This document shows positions 48,025 through 55,963 of a stretch of DNA of 64,000 nt, piece by piece. The stretch spans positions 2,002,001-2,066,000 of the forward strand of contig NZ_LT906480.1 of NCBI RefSeq assembly GCF_900186865.1, read 5' to 3'. Each line of letters opens with the position of its first letter. Position 1 is the stretch's first letter. The stretch comes from Stenotrophomonas maltophilia (GTDB taxonomy: Bacteria > Pseudomonadota > Gammaproteobacteria > Xanthomonadales > Xanthomonadaceae). The notes under the pieces are model-generated. The model saw nothing but the letters and a program-made list of their open reading frames with translations. It did no database searches and was not told the DNA's origin. The translations under genes were made by a program, and so were the position numbers.

Positions 48025-48270
48025 TCAGGGGTCGTAGATCATCCCGTTCTCGTCGCGGTTGTAGTGGTCACTGACTACGCGGGTGCCGTCGTCATGGACC
48101 ACGTACAGCGTGCAACGCTGGTGGAACACGTTGCCGCTGATGCGGAAGGGCACGCACTCCTCCTGCAGGCCGACCTCTTCGGCTGCATTCGCCGGCGGCG
48201 AGGGCACCAGGGCGGCAAGTGCAACTACTGCAGCGAAAGAAAAAGCGGTCATTCGATTGTGCAGCGTCAT
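48025..48270 (-). CDS. Small secreted cysteine protein, paralogue 1
   Basis: 81 residues. Signal peptide (FAAVVALAALVPSPPANAA), then about 52 residues with two cysteines: EECVPFRISGNVFHQRCTLYVVHDDGTRV and HYNRDENGMIY. It matches the next gene over the whole mature part (CVPxR...N..HQRCT...DGT..S.....ENG..Y). Function unknown; likely a disulfide-bonded periplasmic or secreted protein. Confidence 0.75.
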   Translation of the reverse strand: MTLHNRMTAFSFAAVVALAALVPSPPANAAEEVGLQEECVPFRISGNVFHQRCTLYVVHDDGTRVVSDHYNRDENGMIYDP

Positions 48271-48311
48271 TGATCACACTCCTTGGAGTCGTAGTCGGTG
48301 TCCGATGCAGA

Positions 48312-48548
48312 TCAGTCTGCCGGGAGGTACCACTGACCGTTCTCGTCTATCCAGTACACCGACGTGAGAACGGTGCCGTCTGCCAGAGTGCGGGTGACGG
48401 TGCAGCGCTGATGCACGAGGTTGGGCCCAAGCCTTACGGGTACGCAATCGGTCGTCGATCCGGGGGACCCGGCCGCGTGGCCGGTTGCCGGTACCACACT
48501 ACCCAATGCCAACATCAATGCGGCCATCGCGGCCAGTTGCAGTTTCAT
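48312..48548 (-). CDS. Small secreted cysteine protein, paralogue 2
   Basis: 78 residues from ATG 48548, preceded by AAGGA at a good distance. Signal peptide MKLQLAAMAALMLALGSVVP and A-x-A-like cleavage site, then DCVPVRLGPNLVHQRCTVTR and WIDENGQWYLP. Tandem duplicate of the gene at 48025. Both lie downstream of hchA-smoR on the same strand, with separate upstream regions. Confidence 0.75.
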   Translation of the reverse strand: MKLQLAAMAALMLALGSVVPATGHAAGSPGSTTDCVPVRLGPNLVHQRCTVTRTLADGTVLTSVYWIDENGQWYLPAD

Positions 48549-48634
48549 AAGCATCATCCTTGCTTCTGCAATCGCGCACATGCGCATGGCGTGTGTAACA
48601 CGCGAACCAGGCCGCCGGAAGTGTCTCGCCGTGA

Positions 48635-49339
48635 TCAGTCTTCGATCTCGCCGCGACGGCTGGCAGCACGCACTGCCTGCGCGGTGGTCGCCACACCCAG
48701 CCGTTGCCGCGCGTGGCGCAGGTGGTTCTCCACGGTGCGCGTGGAAAGCCCAAGCGTGGCCGCGATCTCAGCTTGGCGACGGCCAGCGGCGACCCAGCGC
48801 AGCACTTCGCGCTCGCGGTTGCTCAGTGCGCTTCCCGAAAGCTCGGCAGGCGATTCGGCCAGATGGCGCGCGGCACGGAATGCTGCAGCTGCAGCAGCTT
48901 CCAGCTGCAGTCGCGCGCTGGCCGATGCATCGATCGCTGTCCCGGCAAAACTGATCGCGCCTTCCAGACCGGTGGTGCCGAACACCGGCACCTGCAGACC
49001 GTGCAGGCCTTCACCACGTGGCTGTTTCACCACCTGATAGCGTTCGCCGCGAACACCCTGGCGCTTGCTCCAGAAGAACGGCGCGTCACTGTCCAGTACG
49101 TGGCGATTGACCGGGCAGGCGTGCAGGTAGCGCGCGAGGTCGGTACTGCTGCCGTCGCCGAACCAGTCGCCCTCGATCCAGTACACGCGCTGTGTACCGC
49201 GCTCCAACCCCGTGCCGGTGGCGAACACCAGCACGCGGTCGTAGCCGAGCGGTGCAGAGATGCTGCGTAGTACGGCGCCCACCGCACTCAGTGAGCGGGC
49301 GCGTTCCAGTTCCAGCAACGCCTGCACCAGTTCGCTCAT
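48635..49339 (-). CDS. smoR: LuxR-family regulator, LuxR solo SmoR
   Basis: 234 residues. N-terminal autoinducer-binding domain (about 10-160) with YWIEGDWFG and LDSDAPFFW, C-terminal GerE-type HTH: LSNREREVLRWVAAGRRQAE and LGLSTRTVENHLRHARQRLG. No luxI synthase gene is nearby, so it is a solo receptor. Its place a few genes after smeX and directly after hchA fits the S. maltophilia solo SmoR, reported to respond to exogenous acyl-homoserine lactones and affect swarming. Starts five bases after hchA stops. Confidence 0.85.
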   Translation of the reverse strand: MSELVQALLELERARSLSAVGAVLRSISAPLGYDRVLVFATGTGLERGTQRVYWIEGDWFGDGSSTDLARYLHACPVNRHVLDSDAPFFWSKRQGVRGERYQVVKQPRGEGLHGLQVPVFGTTGLEGAISFAGTAIDASASARLQLEAAAAAAFRAARHLAESPAELSGSALSNREREVLRWVAAGRRQAEIAATLGLSTRTVENHLRHARQRLGVATTAQAVRAASRRGEIED

Positions 49340-49344
49340 CCGGG

Positions 49345-50217
49345 TCAGCGGCTGGCCAAGGCGTCGAGCAGCGTGCGTGCGGCCAGCTTGCCCAGCGCAT
49401 TACCGGCCAGCGGGCTGTCGCCGGTCAGCAGCAGGCGATCCTGCAGCACGCTGCCATCGATGCCGTCATTGACGATCTGCACGCCCTGCTGCGCCAGGCG
49501 CTCACCGAAGAACCACGGCAGCTGCCCGGGCATGTAGCCGATCTCCGGCGTCTGCCGGTCCATCGCATCGGGGAAGGCACAGATGCGGTAGCCGCGGAAC
49601 AGCGAACCACCATCGGCCTCGTCCACGCCTGCGGCCAGCAATGCGGCCGGGCCGTGGCAAAGGGTGATGATGTGACGTTGCTCGGCCATCGCCCAGTGCA
49701 GGGCTGCCTTTACCGCGCGACTCTGCGGCAGTCCGATAAGGGCGCCATGGCCACCGGGAATGAACACGGCGGCATAATCCGATGCGGCATCGAGGCCTGC
49801 CACCACCTCATCCAACGGCAGCGGCTGGCGGAAGCGCGACTCGTAACGTTCGTACAGTCCACCGATCTCCGTGTCCTCACGCGGGAACGCCCACCACTCG
49901 AACTTGGCGGCGTTGCCCGACAGCGTGGCCACATCGATGTCGAAGCCGGCCTTGTCCAGGTGGTACATCGGCAGCAGGGTTTCCACCGGATGGTTGCCGG
50001 TGGAGAACAGGTGGCCGTTGGCAGTGGGCAGATAGCGTTCGTCCGCAGCGATCATCAGCACCTTCCAGCGGCCATCGCGGCGTGCGTCCGGATAGTCGGC
50101 ACCGGACAGGTTGCTCTTGGGCGATGTGAACTGCGACAGCGAGTAGGGCGACGGGAAGAAGGCATCGCGCTCGGCCGGGTCGGGGCTGGGCTGGCGGCTG
50201 GGCTCTTGCGTGTTCAT
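49345..50217 (-). CDS. hchA: DJ-1/PfpI-family chaperone and deglycase HchA (Hsp31)
   Basis: 290 residues. VFIPGGHGALIGLPQ and the nucleophile elbow ITLCHGPAALLAAG hold the catalytic cysteine; NGHLFSTGNHPVETLLPMYHLDKAGF is the Hsp31-specific N-terminal part. Proposed to refold proteins and detoxify glyoxals. Leads the hchA-smoR pair. A perfect TGAGGG-N4-CCCTCA palindrome lies 58 bases upstream. Confidence 0.93.
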   Translation of the reverse strand: MNTQEPSRQPSPDPAERDAFFPSPYSLSQFTSPKSNLSGADYPDARRDGRWKVLMIAADERYLPTANGHLFSTGNHPVETLLPMYHLDKAGFDIDVATLSGNAAKFEWWAFPREDTEIGGLYERYESRFRQPLPLDEVVAGLDAASDYAAVFIPGGHGALIGLPQSRAVKAALHWAMAEQRHIITLCHGPAALLAAGVDEADGGSLFRGYRICAFPDAMDRQTPEIGYMPGQLPWFFGERLAQQGVQIVNDGIDGSVLQDRLLLTGDSPLAGNALGKLAARTLLDALASR

Positions 50218-50274
50218 GCGGACCTCCAGTGGGGTGGTGGAATCCAGCATAGAAGGGCTGATGCGTACAGGCGA

Positions 50275-50290
50275 TGAGGGTTTTCCCTCA
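50275..50290. promoter_or_regulatory. Palindrome upstream of hchA-smoR
   Basis: TGAGGGTTTTCCCTCA has six-base perfect arms. It lies between the end of the lipoprotein hydrolase gene and the hchA start. There is no T-run on the outgoing strand, so an operator is more likely than a terminator. It is a candidate site for SmoR. Confidence 0.5.
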
Positions 50291-50301
50291 GCCGCGCGCA
50301 G

Positions 50302-52323
50302 CTACTTCACCGTGGCCGAATGCTGCTGCATGTCTTCATGCAGGATCCGCCGCAGTTCGACGATGGCCGGCGTGGCTTCCTGCACGCTGTGCCCGGATAC
50401 GATCACCTTCTCCGAATCCGCGTGCGGCAGGTGCGAGCTCCAGTAGGGCACCAGCCCGTCGTCGGTCTTTTCCAGCGGCCCATCGGCCTTGGCGCGCGCG
50501 ATGATCGAGTGGTAGTGCACCTTCGGCGACATCGGCAGGTCGGCCACCGCGCGGACGAAAGGATCGTCCTTGTCCAGATTCTGGATGCTGTTCATCTGGT
50601 AACCGTGCTTGCCATCATTGCGGTCGATCTGGCCGTCGTTGGCGATGGTGGCGACGTCTTCCAGCACGGTCAGCGGCAACCGCACCAGGCGACCGATCCA
50701 GCGGCCCAGGCGGGTGCCCGCCACGTCGGTGCCGCGGTGTGGCGTGGCGATGAATACCACGCGCGATACTTCCGGTTCCGGCAGGAAAGTCAGCACCGGC
50801 GCGCCCTTGGTACGCAGCAGTTCACGCTGTGCCGGCGTCATCTGCGCAGTCTCCAGCAGGGTGTCGACCAGATGATCGCCGGAAGAGGAGATCATCAGCC
50901 GCGCGATCACGCCACCCATGCTGTGCCCGACCAGCACCATGTCATGCGAAGCCTGCGCCTTGCCGCTGGGGTCGAAATGCTTGAGCACTTCGGACAGCGT
51001 ATGACGCATCGCATCGTGGCTCATCGCGATGGGCATGTTGGTCGGGTAGTAGAACTGCCAGACCTGGAAGTCCTGGCGGATCTCGTCGTCGCGCATCAGT
51101 TCGTTGGCGACGTTCACCCAGGCTTCCGGGCTGCTGGCCAGGCCATGGATCATCAGCAGCACGCGGCGGTTCGGATCGTAGGGCTGCATCATGTACAGGT
51201 GCGGCGTGTCGATGCCGCCCTTGCCACCGAAAAGCGAGCGCAGCGACTGGTGGCTGAAGTTGGAACGGGCCAGCCACAACGCATAGCCGGCGGTGAAGTT
51301 CGCGGCCAGCGGAACCTGTTGGCCATGCAGGGTGACTTCCGTGACCTGGTAGGGATCGTGGATCTCCAGCTCCGGCTCGTCGTCGTGCAGCACTTCCCAC
51401 AGGTTCTTTCCCGAGAAGCGCAGCAGCACCGTCATCGAAGGGGAGGGCATCTCGCTCCAGCTCTGCGCGGCCGAGGTGCTTGCCTGCGCGGCGGGCGTCG
51501 CTGCCGAAGGCGGGGTGGCCGTGCTGCCAGCCGGATCGTTCATCACCGCCACCAGCTCGGCACCGAAGCCATCGCGGCGATGCACGCTGCGCAGCGTGCC
51601 AGTGAACGACAGCGAGGCCGCCGGTACCAGTTCGGTAGGGGTACGCGTATCCAGCGGTGATGCTTCGCCTGAAGGGGCCAGCACGAAGGTCCAGCGGCCC
51701 AGCTGGAAGTGGTTGGCCTGGCCGTGCACGCGGCCCGTGGCATAGGCGTCGTACAGCTGTACCGAGGCTTCCTGCACGGCCAGGTTGTAGTAGTCGCGCA
51801 CCTGGGTCTGGCGATCTTCGAAGCCGCGCTGGTTGGCGGTGCGCTCGGTGAAGAACAGATACGCATAGGCCTGGCGCGCGACCTGCATCCACGCATCCAG
51901 GCGCGGTTGGAAATCGGCATCCAGCTCGGTGATCGCGCTCTTGGCGCGGCCGGATGCCGAGTACTCACGCTTCGGCGCCGGCAGGGTCATCGCATACTGC
52001 AGCCACAACTCGGCCAGGCTGGAGCGTTTGTCTTCCTCGCGCACCACGATGCTGCTTTCCATCGCCTCGATGCAGGGCAGGCCCGGTTTGGCGCATACGC
52101 CTTCATCGAGGCCGGCCACCCGCAAGGTCTCCGTGGTCGCCGCGCTGAGCTTGCCGGAAGTGAGGATGTCACCGCGCTTGAGCGCGATGTACTGACCGGG
52201 CGTGACCGAGGCCACCTGCACCGACGGCCCGAACTGGCGCAACGTGGCGCAGCCGCCCAGGGTGAGCAGCACAGTGATGATGAGGGTCGTGCGGCCGATG
52301 AAGCCCAAGCCCGTGGTTGCCAT
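50302..52323 (-). CDS. Large lipoprotein alpha/beta hydrolase
   Basis: 673 residues. Lipobox LTLGGCAT (cysteine at about 25). An N-terminal helical region of about 300 residues without recognised domain, a low-complexity A/S/T stretch (about 255-280), then an alpha/beta-hydrolase domain: LMIHGLASSPEAW oxyanion segment, LVGHSMGGVIARL nucleophile elbow (catalytic Ser), DDGLVPYWSSHLP (Asp) and SGHSVQE (His). Likely an outer-membrane-anchored esterase or lipase facing the periplasm. The N-terminal half is unusual for the family. Confidence 0.88.
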   Translation of the reverse strand: MATTGLGFIGRTTLIITVLLTLGGCATLRQFGPSVQVASVTPGQYIALKRGDILTSGKLSAATTETLRVAGLDEGVCAKPGLPCIEAMESSIVVREEDKRSSLAELWLQYAMTLPAPKREYSASGRAKSAITELDADFQPRLDAWMQVARQAYAYLFFTERTANQRGFEDRQTQVRDYYNLAVQEASVQLYDAYATGRVHGQANHFQLGRWTFVLAPSGEASPLDTRTPTELVPAASLSFTGTLRSVHRRDGFGAELVAVMNDPAGSTATPPSAATPAAQASTSAAQSWSEMPSPSMTVLLRFSGKNLWEVLHDDEPELEIHDPYQVTEVTLHGQQVPLAANFTAGYALWLARSNFSHQSLRSLFGGKGGIDTPHLYMMQPYDPNRRVLLMIHGLASSPEAWVNVANELMRDDEIRQDFQVWQFYYPTNMPIAMSHDAMRHTLSEVLKHFDPSGKAQASHDMVLVGHSMGGVIARLMISSSGDHLVDTLLETAQMTPAQRELLRTKGAPVLTFLPEPEVSRVVFIATPHRGTDVAGTRLGRWIGRLVRLPLTVLEDVATIANDGQIDRNDGKHGYQMNSIQNLDKDDPFVRAVADLPMSPKVHYHSIIARAKADGPLEKTDDGLVPYWSSHLPHADSEKVIVSGHSVQEATPAIVELRRILHEDMQQHSATVK

Positions 52324-52476
52324 ACGATCCTCCTGCGCGGTGGCGCCACTCTAGCGGTCGGCATGTCAAAGCGGAAGATACCGGGCGGTCGGTTTGGGGC
52401 GCTCAGGCGCTGCCATCCAAGCGATTCAGCCGGTTCCGTGTGACACTGGGGTGAATGGAGTTATGCAGGGACTGCG

Positions 52477-52938
52477 ATGACGTGGCTTGAGACCCGGATC
52501 CCGCCGCCGCTGGTGATGCTGCTGTGCGCGGGGATCGGCTGGCTTGGGAGCCGACTGTGGCCGGAGGCGGTCTTGCCACTGCCGATGCGGGCGCTGATGT
52601 CAGGCGGGGTGATTGGGATCGGTGTGGCGCTGAACCTGCTGCCGAAGCTTGCGTTCCAGCGGGCGCGCACCACGGTCAATCCGCTGCGCCCTTCGGCATC
52701 AAGCGCGCTGGTCACGCGCGGCATGTACCGTTACACGCGCAATCCGATGTACCTGGGCCAGGCAACGATCCTCACTGGCGCAATGTTGTACCTGCAGAAC
52801 ACGATCGCGTTGCTGGCTGTGCCGTTGTTCGTGCTCTACATCACCTGGTTGCAGATCATGCCGGAAGAGCGGGCGTTGCTGGCCCGCTTCCCCGACGTGT
52901 ATCCGATGTTCCGCCAACGTGTGCGGCGTTGGCTGTAG
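52477..52938 (+). CDS. Isoprenylcysteine carboxyl methyltransferase-family membrane protein
   Basis: 153 residues with four predicted membrane spans. LVTRGMYRYTRNPMYLGQAT and MPEERALLARFPDVYPMFRQRVRRWL are the RHPxYxG- and EE-type motifs of ICMT/PEMT phospholipid-methyltransferase-like proteins that bind S-adenosylmethionine. Bacterial substrates are mostly unknown. Single gene. Confidence 0.88.
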   Translation: MTWLETRIPPPLVMLLCAGIGWLGSRLWPEAVLPLPMRALMSGGVIGIGVALNLLPKLAFQRARTTVNPLRPSASSALVTRGMYRYTRNPMYLGQATILTGAMLYLQNTIALLAVPLFVLYITWLQIMPEERALLARFPDVYPMFRQRVRRWL

Positions 52939-52951
52939 CGGGCTTCACCCG

Positions 52952-53434
52952 TTATCGCGAGATCTGGCACTTCACGGCAGCGGAATAGCCTTCGTAGTCA
53001 TCGCCTGCGATCACGTGCAGGGTGTGGCGCTTGTCGATGGTCTTCACGTATGAAGGTTCCTCCGTGTTGGCGTGTTCGTTGACCGTGTTCACTGACCACG
53101 CTTTGGCCAGATGCGTGGCGTCAACGCCGTTCAAGTAGACGAAGAGGCTCTTCTCGCCCTCGGCCACGTTCACATCGGCACTGGTGACGGTACCGCCGAG
53201 CAGGGCGACCGGCTTGTCCTCCGGCTCGAAGGTGCCACCCGGTTTCCTGGCCAGGCCAGCGGCCTGCAGTGCATCGATGGCGTCGGCCTCGCTGAAGTCC
53301 GAGCCGGCCTTGCAGGCCAGCAGGGCTTCCAGCGTGGCGGTGCCGGGGGGCGCGATGGCCGGTGCCGCGGCGTGCGTGGCTGGGGTTGCGGCGAGGGCGG
53401 TAAGGAGTACGGAAATCGTGAAAGCAGCTTTCAT
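52952..53434 (-). CDS. Periplasmic protein of unknown function
   Basis: 160 residues with signal peptide (FTISVLLTALAATPATHAAA). The mature part contains two cysteines (LLACKAGSDF, VKCQISR) that could pair, and SADVNVAEGEKSLFVYLNG plus HTLHVIAGDDYEGYSAAVKC. No family recognised. Last chromosomal gene before the prophage boundary region. GAAGGA ribosome-binding site before ATG 53434. Confidence 0.75.
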   Translation of the reverse strand: MKAAFTISVLLTALAATPATHAAAPAIAPPGTATLEALLACKAGSDFSEADAIDALQAAGLARKPGGTFEPEDKPVALLGGTVTSADVNVAEGEKSLFVYLNGVDATHLAKAWSVNTVNEHANTEEPSYVKTIDKRHTLHVIAGDDYEGYSAAVKCQISR

Positions 53435-53524
53435 GGCAGATCCTTCTGGCGGTCGCGGGGTGGGGCTGCAGTGTGGAGGTGTCATCCCGATTATGCGCCA
53501 CGCGTCCTGCGCGACGTGCAGGCA

Positions 53525-53562
53525 CAAAAAAGCCGGAACTCCATTGACGGGAGATCCGGCTT
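53525..53562 (-). terminator. Strong leftward terminator at the prophage left edge
   Basis: Nested stems AAGCCGGA/TCCGGCTT and CTCC/GGAG with a small loop; on the minus strand the stem is followed by TTTTTT. It stops leftward transcripts, most likely the prophage early operon running from 57815 to 53688. Confidence 0.9.
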
Positions 53563-53687
53563 CTTGCGGCCTCGACAGGCCATACAGATGGTGGGGTGGG
53601 CCCTACCGCAATGTGAAAGTAAGTTGTTGATGGGGCTAGTGGTTAGTGGTGGGGCGCGAGAGCGATACCCCCACCTATACCCCCATC

Positions 53688-53906
53688 CTATGCAGCCTTG
53701 GCGGCTTCAATTCCATTCCGCTCCGCCACCCGGGCAGCCTGCCAGGCGTCCACCTCAGCCTCGATCCAGCCTACTGCGTTGCCACCGAGCGGCACAGGCG
53801 CAGGGAAGGTGCCAGCGCTGATCCGGTCGTAGATCGTGGTCTTGCCCAACCCCGTGCGGCGCTTGACCTCGGGCATCTTGATGAAAACGAGCGGCTCGGT
53901 AGCCAT
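53688..53906 (-). CDS. AlpA-like DNA-binding protein (excisionase type)
   Basis: 72 residues. FIKMPEVKRRTGLGKTTIYD and AGTFPAPVPLGGNAVGW..EVDAW are the AlpA/MerR-like winged-helix signature. In P4-type elements AlpA acts as excisionase activator; at the end of a prophage early operon next to the boundary such a protein is usually the recombination directionality factor. Last gene of the leftward operon. No integrase gene is adjacent in the window, which is odd. Confidence 0.85.
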   Translation of the reverse strand: MATEPLVFIKMPEVKRRTGLGKTTIYDRISAGTFPAPVPLGGNAVGWIEAEVDAWQAARVAERNGIEAAKAA

Positions 53907-53917
53907 GGCTTCCTCCT

Positions 53918-54226
53918 TCAGGTCGACGCCAGCGCCGCGCGCTGGGTCTTGGGTTTGCGCTCGGCGAGGCCGAGCTGGAACTGCAGGACGTTGTCGGCCG
54001 CCGCGGGCACCGCGGCCGGGCGCGCGCTGCGCTCGGGGCGGTTGAGCCGGCGCCACGCCGCAATGGCCTTCTCGGGATCGGCATGCTTGCTGGTCGACCT
54101 GCAGGCGCACTCGACCAGGTGGCCTCCGCCGGCGGAGGCGTAGCGCTTGTCGTGGATGTGGCGCGCGCGGTGGCCGGCGGCGCAGTTCGGCAACCCTTCC
54201 GGGTGGCTGATATGTTCCTGGGTCAT
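53918..54226 (-). CDS. Phage protein of unknown function with Cys/His pattern
   Basis: 102 residues. The N-terminal half has NCAAGHRARHIHD and HLVECACRSTSKHADPEKA, a C-H-H-H-C-C pattern that could bind zinc. The C-terminal half is alanine/arginine rich. ATG 54226 overlaps the stop of the preceding gene (ATGA). Similar small zinc-type proteins are common in phage early operons; I cannot name the function. Confidence 0.65.
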   Translation of the reverse strand: MTQEHISHPEGLPNCAAGHRARHIHDKRYASAGGGHLVECACRSTSKHADPEKAIAAWRRLNRPERSARPAAVPAAADNVLQFQLGLAERKPKTQRAALAST

Positions 54227-54807
54227 GGCTTGTTGCACTCCTCGATGTGGGCTTCGAGCTGCTCGATCAGGAAAGTGGCTTCGGTGGCCCTGCGGCGGCG
54301 CTCGTGCGTGCTAACCGGAGCGGGCCCGGCGTCCCGGATCCACTGCAGCGGCTCAAGGAACCAGCTCGGGTGGACAGGCAGCAGTTTGCGCGGGTCGGGC
54401 TTGTTGTCAGGTGGGAAGCAATCCGGCCCTGCCCAGTCCTCGCTCATCCCGCAGCGCGTGCACACTCGTCGCTGGAAGTCATGGACCTTCTCGGGCTGGA
54501 TTACGCGCGGCGTTTCGAACAGTGCCCGGACAACGAGCCCACGCTGATGGGCGGCATAGACGTGCCCTGCGTCGGCCTGCATCCAGCAGCCAGGCCGGTG
54601 ATCGTCCTTGTTGCGGCACTCCCAGCGCACTGGCTGAGCGGTGTAGAGCTCTTTCAGAAGGGTGTCAGCCCAAGCGCGCACCTGGCGCCCGTCAACAGCG
54701 GTGGCTGGATCGACACGCCGCATCGCAGAGACAACTGCGGCGACAGGCGACGATGCCTTGGTGGCCTCGACAGCCGTGGCCGGGGAAATGGGCAGTGGTG
54801 CGGTCAT
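54223..54807 (-). CDS. Phage protein of unknown function
   Basis: 194 residues. Contains RWECRNKDDHRPGCWMQADA and RRVCTRCGMSEDWAGPDCFPP, i.e. several cysteine pairs suggesting a zinc ribbon. Proline-rich flanks. It lies 11 bases after the methyltransferase gene and overlaps the next gene; part of the leftward early operon. No family recognised. Confidence 0.65.
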   Translation of the reverse strand: MTAPLPISPATAVEATKASSPVAAVVSAMRRVDPATAVDGRQVRAWADTLLKELYTAQPVRWECRNKDDHRPGCWMQADAGHVYAAHQRGLVVRALFETPRVIQPEKVHDFQRRVCTRCGMSEDWAGPDCFPPDNKPDPRKLLPVHPSWFLEPLQWIRDAGPAPVSTHERRRRATEATFLIEQLEAHIEECNKP

Positions 54808-54818
54808 GCTCTAATCCT

Positions 54819-55886
54819 TCAGTTCGTGGCCAGCGCAGCGCGCAGCTGCTCGTCTGGATCCGGGTAGCCGTCCATGTAGGCGGCGATCACTTCCGCGGCG
54901 ACTTGCGGGACGATGGCGTTGCCGTAGGCGCGCAGGCGTCCCACTCGGGCCAGAACCCCATGAGCCAGCAGACGAATGCTGGATTCAACGCGCCGGAATT
55001 TTCCGTCGTGGCCGATGAGCCAGCAGGCTCCATCCCAATGGCCACGCTCGACAGGTACAGGCCGTGCCGACCGTCCAGCTGCGAGGGCGGGATTTTGGTC
55101 GTCCGGTTCTCGTTGGCCGACGCTCGTGGCGTTGGGTATAGCGCGACTGCTGCCTGCGACACCGCAGCCAGATCCGGCCCATGGTTCCGCGCTGCCTCCC
55201 TGATCGCGCCCTCCGTTGATCGCACGCCCTTGTCGGCGAGCGAGGCGGTCGGCGTCGGCCACAGGCCCGCAATACGGGGGTCGTCCAGCGGCGCAGACAC
55301 GTTCACCACCACCGTGGTCAGCGATTCCTGCGAGCCCTTCGTGTCCCCACGCCGACGCTGATAGCCCAGCCGCGGTTCGTGCGCCATTGGCGTGGGCCAC
55401 AAACCAGAGTCGATCCCGGCGATGGGGCGCGTCGACGGCACAAGCTGGGACAACGACCGCCCGGCAGGCGTAGTCCTCTGCTTCCAGGTCAGCAGACACT
55501 CCGTCGAGCCAGTTCTTGCCAACCGCCGCCGCAACCTGTTCTCCCATGACGACAGCGGGCCGTCGGGCACGGATGAGGCGAAGGAAGTGGGGCCACAGGT
55601 GCCGATCGTCATCCTGGGCTTTTCCTTTGCCCGCGACGGAGAACGGCTGGCACGGGGCGCTGCCGGTCCAGAGCTCGCGGTCGTCGGGCCACCCAGCAAG
55701 TCGAGCTGCAAGGGACCAACCGGCGATGCCGGCGAAGAAGTGGCATTGCCGATATCCGGCGAGGTCTGATGGTTGAACATCGGTGATGCTCCTGGTGTCG
55801 ACGTGGCCGGGCGGGATCAGGCCGGCATCGATGAGGTTGCGGATCCACTGCGCGGCGTAGGCATCCCATTCGCTGTAGTAGTTCAA
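54819..55886 (-). CDS. Phage DNA (cytosine-5) methyltransferase
   Basis: 355 residues from TTG 55886 (GAGGG six bases upstream; homology begins at NYYSEWDAYAAQW). Motifs: HFFAGIAGWSLAARLAG (I, SAM), TGSAPCQPFSVAGKG (IV, catalytic PCQ), VVMGEQVA (in place of the usual ENV), APHRRDRLWFVA (VIII), and RAYGNAIVPQVAAEVIAAYM (X). It should methylate prophage DNA, for example against host restriction. The target recognition region (about 190-290) is Gly/Ala/Arg rich. A second long reading frame is nested in it, see the entry at 54887. Confidence 0.88.
   Translation of the reverse strand: MNYYSEWDAYAAQWIRNLIDAGLIPPGHVDTRSITDVQPSDLAGYRQCHFFAGIAGWSLAARLAGWPDDRELWTGSAPCQPFSVAGKGKAQDDDRHLWPHFLRLIRARRPAVVMGEQVAAAVGKNWLDGVSADLEAEDYACRAVVVPACAVDAPHRRDRLWFVAHANGARTAAGLSASAWGHEGLAGIADHGGGERVCAAGRPPYCGPVADADRLARRQGRAINGGRDQGGSAEPWAGSGCGVAGSSRAIPNATSVGQREPDDQNPALAAGRSARPVPVERGHWDGACWLIGHDGKFRRVESSIRLLAHGVLARVGRLRAYGNAIVPQVAAEVIAAYMDGYPDPDEQLRAALATN
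54887..55780 (-). CDS. Overprinted frame nested in the methyltransferase gene
   Basis: 297 codons in the +1 frame relative to the methyltransferase, same strand, without a stop. It has its own ATG preceded by AGGAG with an 8-base spacer. Segments GPTSFASSVPDGPLSSWENR, CLLTWKQRTTPAGRSLSQLV, repeated LWPTP(M/T)A, and LNPAFVCWLMGFWPEWDACA are, to my memory, like a recurrent class of phage proteins found beside or within dcm-type genes. So the frame may be a real second protein. Against this: high G+C DNA readily keeps alternate frames open, and conserved motifs of the host frame dictate part of the sequence. Confidence 0.5.
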   Translation of the reverse strand: MFNHQTSPDIGNATSSPASPVGPLQLDLLGGPTTASSGPAAPRASRSPSRAKEKPRMTIGTCGPTSFASSVPDGPLSSWENRLRRRLARTGSTECLLTWKQRTTPAGRSLSQLVPSTRPIAGIDSGLWPTPMAHEPRLGYQRRRGDTKGSQESLTTVVVNVSAPLDDPRIAGLWPTPTASLADKGVRSTEGAIREAARNHGPDLAAVSQAAVALYPTPRASANENRTTKIPPSQLDGRHGLYLSSVAIGMEPAGSSATTENSGALNPAFVCWLMGFWPEWDACAPTATPSSRKSPRK

Positions 55887-55963
55887 TGAAGTCCCTCGCG
55901 TTCTTGGCAATAGCTGCTGCGTGCAGCTACTCTCCCTTCTCCATGAATGTGCGAGAGGCAAGG

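Noticed and set aside
54411..55361. Rightward open frames opposite the methyltransferase gene
   Set aside because: No ribosome site or recognisable sequence; explained as antisense shadow.
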